In this document: in pieces, positions 6,856 to 12,979 of the stretch
How positions within the stretch are numbered: position 1 is the stretch's first letter
Layout of the letters: every line of letters starts with the position of its first letter
Assembly: GCA_036378375.1 (NCBI GenBank)
Contig: DASUWQ010000170.1
Span: 1 to 18,195, forward strand
Length of the DNA: 18,195 nt
Source of the DNA: JAFAVN01 sp036378375
Lineage (GTDB): Bacteria > Verrucomicrobiota > Verrucomicrobiia > Chthoniobacterales > JAFAMB01
Direction of reading: 5' to 3'
The notes under the pieces: model-generated
Told to the model about the DNA's origin: nothing
What the model saw: the letters and a program-made list of their open reading frames with translations, nothing else
The model's database searches: none
Program-made: the position numbers and the translations under genes

Positions 6856-7272
6856 TCACTTGGCTGAGATATCGACGAGTAGATGTCCGTTGCTACTGGT
6901 GCTCAATGGAAGAATGGGAAGATCGCGCTTGGCCGGTCCCTCTGTCACTTTGCCTTCCTCGGTAAAGGTTGAGCCATGGCACTTACACAAGAAGGTGTGG
7001 TCTTTTTGCGGGTTCACCTTGCAGATACGGTGAGTGCAATAAGAGGAAAGCGCTGTCAGCTTGCCATTCGCGCGGACTAAGAAAAATCCGAGATCGCGGA
7101 ACTTGTCGTATATCCCGTCGCCTGCGTAAAGGTTGGCCGGCCCGGCATCGACCAAGTGACCTTTGGGTGAGGCTGCAGGCGATTCTTGAACCATCGCCAG
7201 TCCGGCGGTCACTAGGGCTAAGAAGCGCCTTCTGTCGATTTCGGGTTCATGATGACCTCGCTCTTCGTTCAT
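6856..7272 (-). CDS. Rieske [2Fe-2S] protein with Tat-type signal
   Basis: A 138-residue exported iron-sulfur protein. The N-terminus DRRRFLALVTAGLA (residues 13-26) carries the twin-arginine pattern followed by a weak hydrophobic stretch, so it is probably sent folded through Tat and may remain anchored. The cluster ligands are Cys79/His81 (CTH) and Cys96/His99 (CKCH). Cys84 and Cys98 are also present, matching the disulfide pair of high-potential Rieske proteins of the bc1/b6f type. A GS follows CKCH as usual. It is the last gene of the minus-strand redox run, with its start six bases from the stop of the upstream barrel gene. A GAGG Shine-Dalgarno sequence lies about five bases upstream. 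There is no cytochrome b of the bc1 type nearby, so it likely serves another electron-transfer chain. Confidence 0.9.
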   Translation of the reverse strand: MNEERGHHEPEIDRRRFLALVTAGLAMVQESPAASPKGHLVDAGPANLYAGDGIYDKFRDLGFFLVRANGKLTALSSYCTHRICKVNPQKDHTFLCKCHGSTFTEEGKVTEGPAKRDLPILPLSTSSNGHLLVDISAK

Positions 7273-7278
7273 CGTCCC

Positions 7279-8286
7279 TCAATATTCGAAGACCAAGCTC
7301 GTGACAATTCCCCAATGCAGATCTTGGTGAGTAGCATTCGTTATCGGGAACACGTATCCGACACCCAAGCGTGGTTGAATTCTACCGATAGGCTTGAGGT
7401 TGACGCGTACGGCCGCGTTCCCTTCAAGTGATGTCCGGCCGCCCTCGTCATGGTTGAGTGCGGTTTCTCCTATTAACTCAAAGACCGGTATGACCTGTAA
7501 GACGCCGGGAATCGGGAGCTGTTCATGCGGGATCGTGTATCCAAACACGAAGCCGTATTCGAACGTGGCCAGTCCGCCGTCGTCGCCCGGTCCCACTAAA
7601 GTAGAGTAGCCCACAATCGATTGCAGTGTGAAATGCTCACCCAGGCGCAAGTCATTGAAAACTTTGGGAACGAATTCTGCGTTTTTACTAAGTGTGGAAT
7701 TAGTCGGAACTCCCGCCTCAAAAGCCACTCCGAATGTGGAATCGATAAAGCCGCTGGAGGACACATATTGGTAGACGGGAGTGCGGGCGCCCAAATCAAT
7801 GTTATTGAAACCTTGTTGTCGTTGTCCGCCCAAGTGATCCCATTCATAAGGGACCTCGACTTCTAAGGTCAGTACGCCAAAACCCTTCTCGATCTCCGCA
7901 GTCATTAGATCAGAGTGCTGGCTGCCGATCTTGGTGTGCAGCATATCGAGGCGAGCTTCATTAACCTCGAGATCTGAGTCGTCGACGAGGAATGGTTCTG
8001 GAAAGACGCCTTGCCCATATTGGCTGCGGCTATCGAGCAGATCGAAAAGTCCATAACGAGTACTGGGGATCTGTTGGCTAGAATCGTCAGTGGCCGGCCC
8101 GGCGAAGGCCGGCTTCGGTTGCTGGAATAAGAAGTAAAGCGCTAGAGCTGGAAAGAGCCGCCAGATCGTTGAGGGCGCGGCCAATGGCTGATGAAATATC
8201 GAACGTCGTTTCTTGTATCCTTGGAGCAGGGCTTTGCGGCCGACTCCAAACGTTTGATTTGCGGATCGATTTGTCTGTGTGGTCAT
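7279..8286 (-). CDS. Outer-membrane beta-barrel protein, transporter-like (PF13557-like)
   Basis: A 335-residue protein with a long signal peptide: basic residues up to about 40, a hydrophobic core IWRLFPALALYFLF, and likely cleavage after PAFA at about 62. The mature part alternates polar and hydrophobic residues in short strands with turn-rich loops and ends in SLVFEY, with a terminal aromatic residue as in outer-membrane barrels. Segments such as EVEVPYEWDHLGGQ, ARTPVYQYVSSSGF and RIQPRLGVGYVFP resemble the phenol-degradation MetA-type or generic transporter barrel family, but I cannot fix the subfamily. An AAGGAA Shine-Dalgarno-like sequence precedes the ATG. It lies between the diheme-like membrane protein (125-base gap) and the Rieske gene (six-base gap), so it probably belongs to the same redox operon and could pass metal or small substrates. 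Confidence 0.75.
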   Translation of the reverse strand: MTTQTNRSANQTFGVGRKALLQGYKKRRSIFHQPLAAPSTIWRLFPALALYFLFQQPKPAFAGPATDDSSQQIPSTRYGLFDLLDSRSQYGQGVFPEPFLVDDSDLEVNEARLDMLHTKIGSQHSDLMTAEIEKGFGVLTLEVEVPYEWDHLGGQRQQGFNNIDLGARTPVYQYVSSSGFIDSTFGVAFEAGVPTNSTLSKNAEFVPKVFNDLRLGEHFTLQSIVGYSTLVGPGDDGGLATFEYGFVFGYTIPHEQLPIPGVLQVIPVFELIGETALNHDEGGRTSLEGNAAVRVNLKPIGRIQPRLGVGYVFPITNATHQDLHWGIVTSLVFEY

Positions 8287-8353
8287 TTGAATTTCCTTCG
8301 ACAGGCGTCGGTTAGACCGGTCGGCGCGAGAACAATGTTAGGGCCAGGGGAGA

Positions 8354-8370
8354 GAGGTCTGTGCGACCTC
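8354..8370 (-). terminator. Short hairpin between membrane protein and barrel genes
   Basis: GAGGTC (8354-8359) and GACCTC (8365-8370) form a 6-bp stem with a 5-base loop in the 125-base gap after the four-helix protein. There is no T-run, so it could be an attenuator or an mRNA processing site rather than a full terminator. Confidence 0.25.
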
Positions 8371-8411
8371 ACATAAGTTGGCTGCTGTGCTATTCTGTGG
8401 GCTCACTAATT

Positions 8412-8882
8412 CTATTTTAGGACGCCTGCGAGTTTCTCTGTTTCGCGGTCCGCTCGGATTCGTCTTTTCCGTCGAAAGGCACGTCCGAGTAACACGTGCG
8501 CCGGTATCAAGAAAACCAGACCGAGTCCGATCCACGTGTGCGATTTGCTGATCAAACTCCGAAGCTGCTCGTCGCCCGAATAGTAAAGGCCGTATCCTGT
8601 TACGGCCAGGAAGAGAACGACTGCTAACAAGATCATCCCGGAAACTCGATTTTTCTTGGCGGTCCAGCCTCGACGGATGTGATTAAATAGCGCCCCGAGA
8701 AGAACCAACGCAGCCATGGCCGCTGCTCCGTGAATCTTCATCATCAGGCTCGGTACGGGATTATCCGGGCTGAGGTTGGATTGAGCCCACAGCCAAACGC
8801 CGGCTGTTAGCAGTAACGTCCCGAATACCAAATAAACGAGAAATTCGGCCGGCCGGCTAAGCCGCGGTTTGAAGCTTTTCAT
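8412..8882 (-). CDS. Four-helix membrane protein, putative diheme cytochrome b
   Basis: A 156-residue inner-membrane protein from the ATG at 8882 (MKSFKPRLSRPAEF). Four helices are visible: FLVYLVFGTLLLTAGVWLW, HGAAAMAALVLLGALFNH, SGMILLAVVLFLAVTGYGLYY and HTWIGLGLVFLIPAHVLLG. Histidines occur only in or at the ends of helices 2 and 4 (His51, His68, His115, His129). They are placed so that His51 can pair with His115 on one face of the membrane and His68 with His129 on the other, the standard layout of a two-heme four-helix bundle such as cytochrome b561 or DUF4405-type proteins. Heme binding is inference from this spacing. The start lies inside the end of apbE (26-base overlap). An upstream in-frame ATG at 8942 would add 20 residues but overlap apbE more. 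It could move electrons across the membrane to the flavinylated protein. Confidence 0.75.
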   Translation of the reverse strand: MKSFKPRLSRPAEFLVYLVFGTLLLTAGVWLWAQSNLSPDNPVPSLMMKIHGAAAMAALVLLGALFNHIRRGWTAKKNRVSGMILLAVVLFLAVTGYGLYYSGDEQLRSLISKSHTWIGLGLVFLIPAHVLLGRAFRRKRRIRADRETEKLAGVLK

Positions 8883-9762
8883 GCCAATTCGGGGTGGAAA
8901 ACATTGCTCCCTCGAGCGTGTGAACCAGAGATTCAGCGGCAAATTGTTGTAAAAGCGCCAGCGAGCTTTCAGGATCGAGCATGACGACCTTTGTCAATGC
9001 ATCGGCTACCAGTGTGTTCTTCGCCGCCACGCTGACAGAGGCCAAGGTGGACCGGAACCGGCCAAGGCGCGGATTAACAAACGGTCCGGCAGTGGCTCCC
9101 GGTCTGAGCCGGCTAGCAAAATAGTGAGCGGAAGTGGCCAAAGCCCGGTTCCTGATAACCAAACGCACAGAAATTCTGTCCGGCTGAACCGGGTCGCGAA
9201 TTCCGACTGCGAATGGACGGGAGCCGAACGCGCGAAGATCGCCCCCTGCGTTCACTAATCCAGACATCATCCCTTTTCTCCGCAAAGCGGAAACCGCTTT
9301 ATCAACTGCGAAGCCTTTCGCGATCCCCCCTAGATCGAGACGGATTCCCGGTTTTCGGAATCGCACTCGTTTGCCGGGAAGTAACTCGACGTCGTCGAAA
9401 GAAGCGCTTGGAGGCTGATCATTTGCGGATGACTTCGGCAAGAATCCTGCGTGTTCAAGATGCGCCGCGATCGTTGGATCAAAAAGCCCGTTCGACGCCT
9501 GGTTAAATAATTGCGCCATCCGAAGCACTCGGAACGTCGCATCGTCAGCGGGCACCGGCCTCGTAGCGGCTTCAGAATTGATGCGCGACAAGACGCTGCT
9601 CGAGTCATGGAAACTCATCTGGCGTTGGACGAGTGAAATGGCTGCGAATGCGTCCTCGAAAGCTTCTTCGCATCGCTCAGTGTCCGCTCCAAAAAGCGTG
9701 ACCTCCACGATAGTTCCCAAAAGCGGGCGAGCTCTTTTAAATTCAGCGCAACGCGACTTCAT
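8857..9762 (-). CDS. apbE: FAD:protein FMN transferase (ApbE)
   Basis: A 301-residue enzyme that attaches FMN from FAD to a threonine or serine of target proteins. Family motifs run in order: RARPLLGTIVEVTLFG at the N-terminus, MSFHDSSSVLSRIN near residue 49, DLGGIAKGFAVDKAV near 143, VNAGGDLRAFG near 166, ATSAHYF near 210, and the C-terminal AAKNTLVADALTKVV near 247. The neighbouring upstream gene encodes an FMN-binding protein with the target motif and overlaps this start by 20 bases, so that protein is the obvious substrate. Oddly there is no signal peptide or lipobox: the catalytic domain starts almost at residue 1, and a stop codon sits two codons upstream of the ATG in frame. Most ApbE proteins acting on exported targets are themselves exported. 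The following gene overlaps its 3' end. Confidence 0.95.
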   Translation of the reverse strand: MKSRCAEFKRARPLLGTIVEVTLFGADTERCEEAFEDAFAAISLVQRQMSFHDSSSVLSRINSEAATRPVPADDATFRVLRMAQLFNQASNGLFDPTIAAHLEHAGFLPKSSANDQPPSASFDDVELLPGKRVRFRKPGIRLDLGGIAKGFAVDKAVSALRRKGMMSGLVNAGGDLRAFGSRPFAVGIRDPVQPDRISVRLVIRNRALATSAHYFASRLRPGATAGPFVNPRLGRFRSTLASVSVAAKNTLVADALTKVVMLDPESSLALLQQFAAESLVHTLEGAMFSTPNWHEKLQTAA

Positions 9763-10267
9763 AGGTCACGAGCAATCGACGTACTCCATCGGTGATATGG
9801 CGGCTGGATAAGGTTGCCCCGCTGATATTGCGGATGTCCTGATCGAGATTCAGAGGCGACTCTGCCGTTTTTCCGACGAATTGTTGGCGCCAGGATTGGT
9901 CCCGAACTTGGTAACCGTAGGTCTCACGGTAATCCAGTATTTCTATTTGCTTCACAGCGCCGCTCGCCGTCAGACCAACCGCGTAAGTAATGTATTCGTG
10001 CTTTCCCAAGACCTGATCGACAACGAACCAGCCTCCGTTGCTCACTTTCCATGCTTTCAGGTCCCGGGATCGCACACCCACGCGGGCACGTGACTCAATT
10101 GTTTTCTGCTGGTCCGGAGTCAGCGTCCTTGGGACCCGGGTGAATGCGGCGCCGGGGAAAATGGTCTGCTGAGCTTGTTCGACCGTCAGATAAGTATTGG
10201 CGAAACCGGGTACAGTTGCGCCAGAAATGGTGAGAGGGATGGCAACGAAAGGGATCCAATCTTTCAT
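9743..10267 (-). CDS. Exported FMN-binding protein with flavinylation motif
   Basis: A 174-residue protein with a signal peptide (MKDWIPFVAIPLTISGATVP, cleavage likely after GFA at residue 23). Its C-terminal FMN-binding domain is of the NqrC/RnfG type (PF04205-like). The motif SGATLSS at residues 149-155, followed by RHITDGVRRLL, is the ApbE recognition site, with Thr152 the expected attachment point of FMN. The earlier segments WFVVDQVLGKHEYITYAVGL and GAVKQIEILDYRETYG are also typical of the domain. In this family the bound FMN relays electrons outside the cytoplasm. It lies second in the run, 32 bases after the first barrel gene, and overlaps apbE. The position suggests that it takes electrons from the four-helix heme protein and hands them outward. 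An earlier ISGAT in the signal peptide lacks the SS and is not a target. Confidence 0.92.
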   Translation of the reverse strand: MKDWIPFVAIPLTISGATVPGFANTYLTVEQAQQTIFPGAAFTRVPRTLTPDQQKTIESRARVGVRSRDLKAWKVSNGGWFVVDQVLGKHEYITYAVGLTASGAVKQIEILDYRETYGYQVRDQSWRQQFVGKTAESPLNLDQDIRNISGATLSSRHITDGVRRLLVTYEVALR

Positions 10268-10299
10268 AGAGTCAGTTTTCGATTCAGCGGAAAGCGTGG

Positions 10300-11196
10300 C
10301 TAAAAGTTGAATCCGATTTTGAGCCGAATCTGATGTCTCACCTCTTCGGCAAAGGTCTGCCCGGAAGCGGGTTCATCGATCCCGTTGCCAAAGATTTGAT
10401 AATTGTAACTGAGGGTGACCCACCATCGTTGGGTGGCATAGTGAATCGCAGGGCCGGCATAGTCGACCACGTGTTCGAAGTTGCCAATGTGAAAGAGCGG
10501 GTATTCCGCCCGTACGTGATTCTCCAAGCCGATGTACCAGTTTGGAGCGAATCGATAAGAAATACCGGCGGCGCCGGTAAACGCCAGCTCACGCGGATAT
10601 TGCTCTGCCGGTCGCTTCCCCCAAGCGAACTCTGTCCCGCCGTTGAGGTCGATGATCAAGGTGTCATCGAAGTAGTTCTTCTGGAGGATGAACTGGGGTG
10701 CGATGTACCCCTCAGTTTCTTTGAGGCCGTCGACTTCGTCGTGCGGAAGATACCCTCCTTCTAGTCTGAGGGCGAAACCGACGGGATCCTTGAATGGACT
10801 CAGCAGACGGTATTTGGCCGATAGCTCGACACCACCGAAACGGAAAACGTTGGTATCATTGAGAGCGTCCCGAGGGCCGTTTACTCCTTTGTTGTAGAAG
10901 TAATTATTCTCCAAAGCCACACTGGCTTGGAACTGGTCGGTGAAGCCGTATTCGAGCTCTGTCTCGGTGTCGAGGGCGCGATAAGTGCCTTCAGCCTTGC
11001 CTGACTGGAGCGTGAGAAATTCGTAAGCCTCAGCGTGACCGGCTGGGAGGGTTTCGGAGCCGAGGACCCAACCGAAGAGATGTTCGTCAGCGAGGGCAGT
11101 GCTGGGGAAAAGCGAGGTAAAAAAAGTGAGGAACGTGGAGGAAGAGAGGAGCAGAAGACGGGACGGTCGAGCAGAAAAGAGAAAAGAGGTTCTCAT
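10300..11196 (-). CDS. Outer-membrane beta-barrel protein, DUF6662-like
   Basis: A 298-residue protein with a signal peptide (hydrophobic residues 13-30, cleavage after ALA at about 36). The mature start, DEHLFGWVLGSETLPAGHAE, followed by an ALDTETELEYGFTDQFQASV segment, matches my memory of the DUF6662 family of barrel proteins. The remainder is a series of amphipathic strands ending in IRLKIGFNF, with a terminal Phe as expected for outer-membrane insertion. It is the first gene of the minus-strand redox run, directly behind a Fur-box-like site, so expression probably rises when iron is scarce. Function within the family is not established; in this setting it may be a channel or a surface partner for the flavinylated protein. 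No Shine-Dalgarno sequence is seen. Confidence 0.8.
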   Translation of the reverse strand: MRTSFLFSARPSRLLLLSSSTFLTFFTSLFPSTALADEHLFGWVLGSETLPAGHAEAYEFLTLQSGKAEGTYRALDTETELEYGFTDQFQASVALENNYFYNKGVNGPRDALNDTNVFRFGGVELSAKYRLLSPFKDPVGFALRLEGGYLPHDEVDGLKETEGYIAPQFILQKNYFDDTLIIDLNGGTEFAWGKRPAEQYPRELAFTGAAGISYRFAPNWYIGLENHVRAEYPLFHIGNFEHVVDYAGPAIHYATQRWWVTLSYNYQIFGNGIDEPASGQTFAEEVRHQIRLKIGFNF

Positions 11197-11205
11197 TGAT
11201 GCTAC

Positions 11206-11220
11206 TGAGAATCATTCGCA
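11206..11220 (-). promoter_or_regulatory. Fur-box-like operator
   Basis: TGAGAATCATTCGCA (plus strand) is a 7-1-7 inverted repeat that matches the Fur consensus TGATAATNATTATCA at 11 of 14 defined positions. It lies nine bases before the start of the first gene of the redox run. A possible -35 box TTGACG (minus strand, 11236-11231) with 17-base spacing would put the -10 region inside the site, as in classic Fur repression. The -10 itself (GATTCT) is weak. Confidence 0.6.
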
Positions 11221-11297
11221 ATAAATCGAGCGTCAAATCGTTTTTCCCAGTTTTGTGTTGGGGGACCGCAGTTGTGCGCTCCAGGACCAACCCAATC

Positions 11298-11340
11298 TTT
11301 TTCAGCAAAAGTCCGACAGGAATAGCAAAACCCCAACAGC
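11298..11340 (+). repeat. Conserved leader block, copy 1
   Basis: Contains AGTCCGACAGG (11310-11320), two bases, then TAGCAAAA (11323-11330), preceded by a T-run and GCAA and followed by CCC. The same layout recurs at 12656-12698 upstream of the other oxidoreductase gene. Similarity continues weakly for about 50 more bases (CTGTA ... GTGAG). Function unknown. Confidence 0.65.
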
Positions 11341-11392
11341 AAGAGAGATACGATCTGCTGTAGTCTTGCAACGTGAGGGGGTTCCGGGTGAA

Positions 11393-11423
11393 GCCGGCAA
11401 TGTCAGGACCGGCCAATTTTTTT
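11393..11423 (+). terminator. Terminator-like hairpin with T-run in the dehydrogenase leader
   Basis: GCCGG (11393-11397) and CCGGC (11409-11413) frame an 11-base loop, and seven T residues follow at 11417-11423. Pointing toward the alcohol dehydrogenase start at 11483, it could be an attenuator or could close off upstream antisense transcription. The stem is short. Confidence 0.4.
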
Positions 11424-11482
11424 GAGTGATTCGTCTAAGGCCCCGCTCGCAAAACTGATAAATTGGGAGCAATACTACACTA

Positions 11483-12532
11483 ATGAATAATACACAGGCT
11501 TACGCCACTCATAGCCCAACGGATCCATTGGGCCCGTTCAGTTTTCAACGGCGTGAAGTTGGTCCGCATGACGTCCAGATCGACATTCTGTATTGCGGCG
11601 TCTGCCATTCCGATATTCACCAAGCGCGCGACGAATGGGGTGGTTCTATTTATCCGATGGTGCCCGGTCACGAAATTGTCGGGCGCGTAATCAAGACCGG
11701 CAATCACGTCAAGAAATTCAAAGCGGGCGATCTGGCCGGGGTCGGGTGTTTCGTCGATTCCTGTCGCGAATGTCCGGAATGTAAAGCCGGTTTGGAACAG
11801 TACTGCGACAAAGGGATGAGCCCTACCTACAACGGGTACGAGCAGGACAAGAAGACGGCGACCTACGGTGGTTATTCCACCCAGATCGTGGTGGATGAAA
11901 GTTATGTTTTGTCGGTTTCGTCGAAGCTGAAGTTGGAAGGGGTGGCTCCGTTATTGTGTGCGGGAATCACGACCTACTCACCTCTTCGGCATTGGAAGGT
12001 TGGTCCTGGACAGAGGGTGGGGGTTCTTGGGTTGGGTGGACTGGGGCACATGGCGGTCAAATTAGCGTCATCGTTTGGCGCCGAGGTTACCATGCTAAGC
12101 ACTTCGGCTTCGAAAGAAGCAGATGCGAAACGTCTGGGCGCTGAAAGATTTGTGCTGACGACCGAGCCGGAAGCTTTCAACAAGCTGGCGAAGAACTTTG
12201 ATGTCATTATCGACACGGTTTCTGCGCAGCACGACTTGGAACCTTATTTCACGACGCTGAAAACAGACGGGGTACTCGTTCTGGTTGGTCTGCCACCGAA
12301 TCCGCTACCGGTCTCGGGATTCAGCCTGGTGCCAAAACGCCGGAGCCTGGTGGGATCCATGATTGGCGGCATTCCCGAAACGCAGGAAATGCTGGATTAC
12401 TGCGCCGAACACGGCATCACGTCGGACGTGGAAGTGATTCCGATCCAACAGATCAACGAAGCCTGGGAGCGAACGATCAAAGGCCAGGTCAAATACCGGT
12501 TCGTGATCGATATCGCGTCGTTGAAGGAATAG
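11483..12532 (+). CDS. Zinc-dependent NAD(P) alcohol/aldehyde dehydrogenase (YahK/CAD-like)
   Basis: A 349-residue medium-chain dehydrogenase that reduces aldehydes or oxidises alcohols in the cytoplasm. Catalytic zinc ligands are Cys41 (in CGVCHSDIH), His63 with Glu64 (GHE) and Cys159. The structural zinc site is Cys94, Cys97, Cys100 and Cys108. The cofactor-binding motif GLGGLGHMAVK lies at about 183-193, followed by a TMLSTSASKEADAKRLGAE segment. The Ser/Lys there resembles NADP-preferring cinnamyl-alcohol-dehydrogenase and YahK-type enzymes, so NADPH use is likely but inferred. Length is normal for the group. It is transcribed alone, divergent from the redox run, with a 286-base leader region that holds the shared block and a hairpin. 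The natural substrate cannot be told; these enzymes are broad-range. Confidence 0.95.
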   Translation: MNNTQAYATHSPTDPLGPFSFQRREVGPHDVQIDILYCGVCHSDIHQARDEWGGSIYPMVPGHEIVGRVIKTGNHVKKFKAGDLAGVGCFVDSCRECPECKAGLEQYCDKGMSPTYNGYEQDKKTATYGGYSTQIVVDESYVLSVSSKLKLEGVAPLLCAGITTYSPLRHWKVGPGQRVGVLGLGGLGHMAVKLASSFGAEVTMLSTSASKEADAKRLGAERFVLTTEPEAFNKLAKNFDVIIDTVSAQHDLEPYFTTLKTDGVLVLVGLPPNPLPVSGFSLVPKRRSLVGSMIGGIPETQEMLDYCAEHGITSDVEVIPIQQINEAWERTIKGQVKYRFVIDIASLKE

Positions 12533-12557
12533 GGAGGCTTGGCGGCAGAAGGTCCTG

Positions 12558-12583
12558 TGGGCGTAGCTAAGGAGCTGCGCCCA
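12558..12583 (+). terminator. Stem-loop after the alcohol dehydrogenase
   Basis: An 11-bp stem (TGGGCGTAGCT at 12558-12568 with AGCTGCGCCCA at 12573-12583, one G-T pair) closes a 4-base AAGG loop, 25 bases after the stop codon. It lacks a T-run, so it would act as a weak or factor-assisted terminator. Confidence 0.45.
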
Positions 12584-12655
12584 GCTAACTTGGATGCGAC
12601 CGATACGACCTATGGGACTTATCTCCGGCTAATAATCGTTTGATGCCGGCAGCGC

Positions 12656-12698
12656 TTTTTTCGCAAGAGTCCGACAGGGTTAGCAAAAGCCCGAGAGA
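12656..12698 (+). repeat. Conserved leader block, copy 2
   Basis: AGTCCGACAGG at 12668-12678 and TAGCAAAA at 12681-12688 have exactly the spacing seen in copy 1 (11298-11340), again after a T-run with GCAA. It lies about 280 bases before the aldo/keto reductase start. It may be a dispersed repeat or an RNA or protein-binding leader element. Confidence 0.65.
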
Positions 12699-12979
12699 GG
12701 AGTTCTCCGTGGACTGTATGTTGGGCTTGTGAGAATAAACTCAGGAGCGAACAGTAAGCTTGCCTGCCATAGCTTTAGCGACGGCTGCAGGGCGCCTATT
12801 CGTTGTAGTCCCGCCTCCTTAATCTTTTCCGTGGTTTGGGGCTTCGATGGCGCATCGACGACCGGTGCGCGCCGCAAGCGGAAAGAAATAGCGAGCTTGT
12901 ATGCTGCTTACGTTTCCTTCCTTACCCACTAGCCCGACGCTCAAAATAAATAGACTCAATAACCCAACGAATCATACAT

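Larger units (their letters stand above)
12533..12979 (+). other. Gene-free stretch between the two oxidoreductase genes
   Basis: No convincing coding sequence is present in these 447 bases. They hold a strong stem-loop just after the dehydrogenase (12558-12583), the second copy of the conserved leader block (12656-12698), and a GC-rich part near 12840-12890 with short palindromes. An AT-rich 50-base tail before the aldo/keto reductase start presumably includes its promoter, but I cannot pick out reliable -35 and -10 boxes. Confidence 0.5.

Noticed and set aside
11380..11415. Cobalamin-riboswitch-like fragment (CCGGGTGAAGCCGG)
   Set aside because: The short resemblance to GGTGAA is not accompanied by the B12 box or the other conserved cobalamin-riboswitch segments, and the downstream gene is not B12-related.
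12729..12932. Open frames on both strands before the aldo/keto reductase
   Set aside because: Short, without ribosome-binding sites or recognisable domains, and the two strands give equally long frames as expected for GC-rich chance ORFs.
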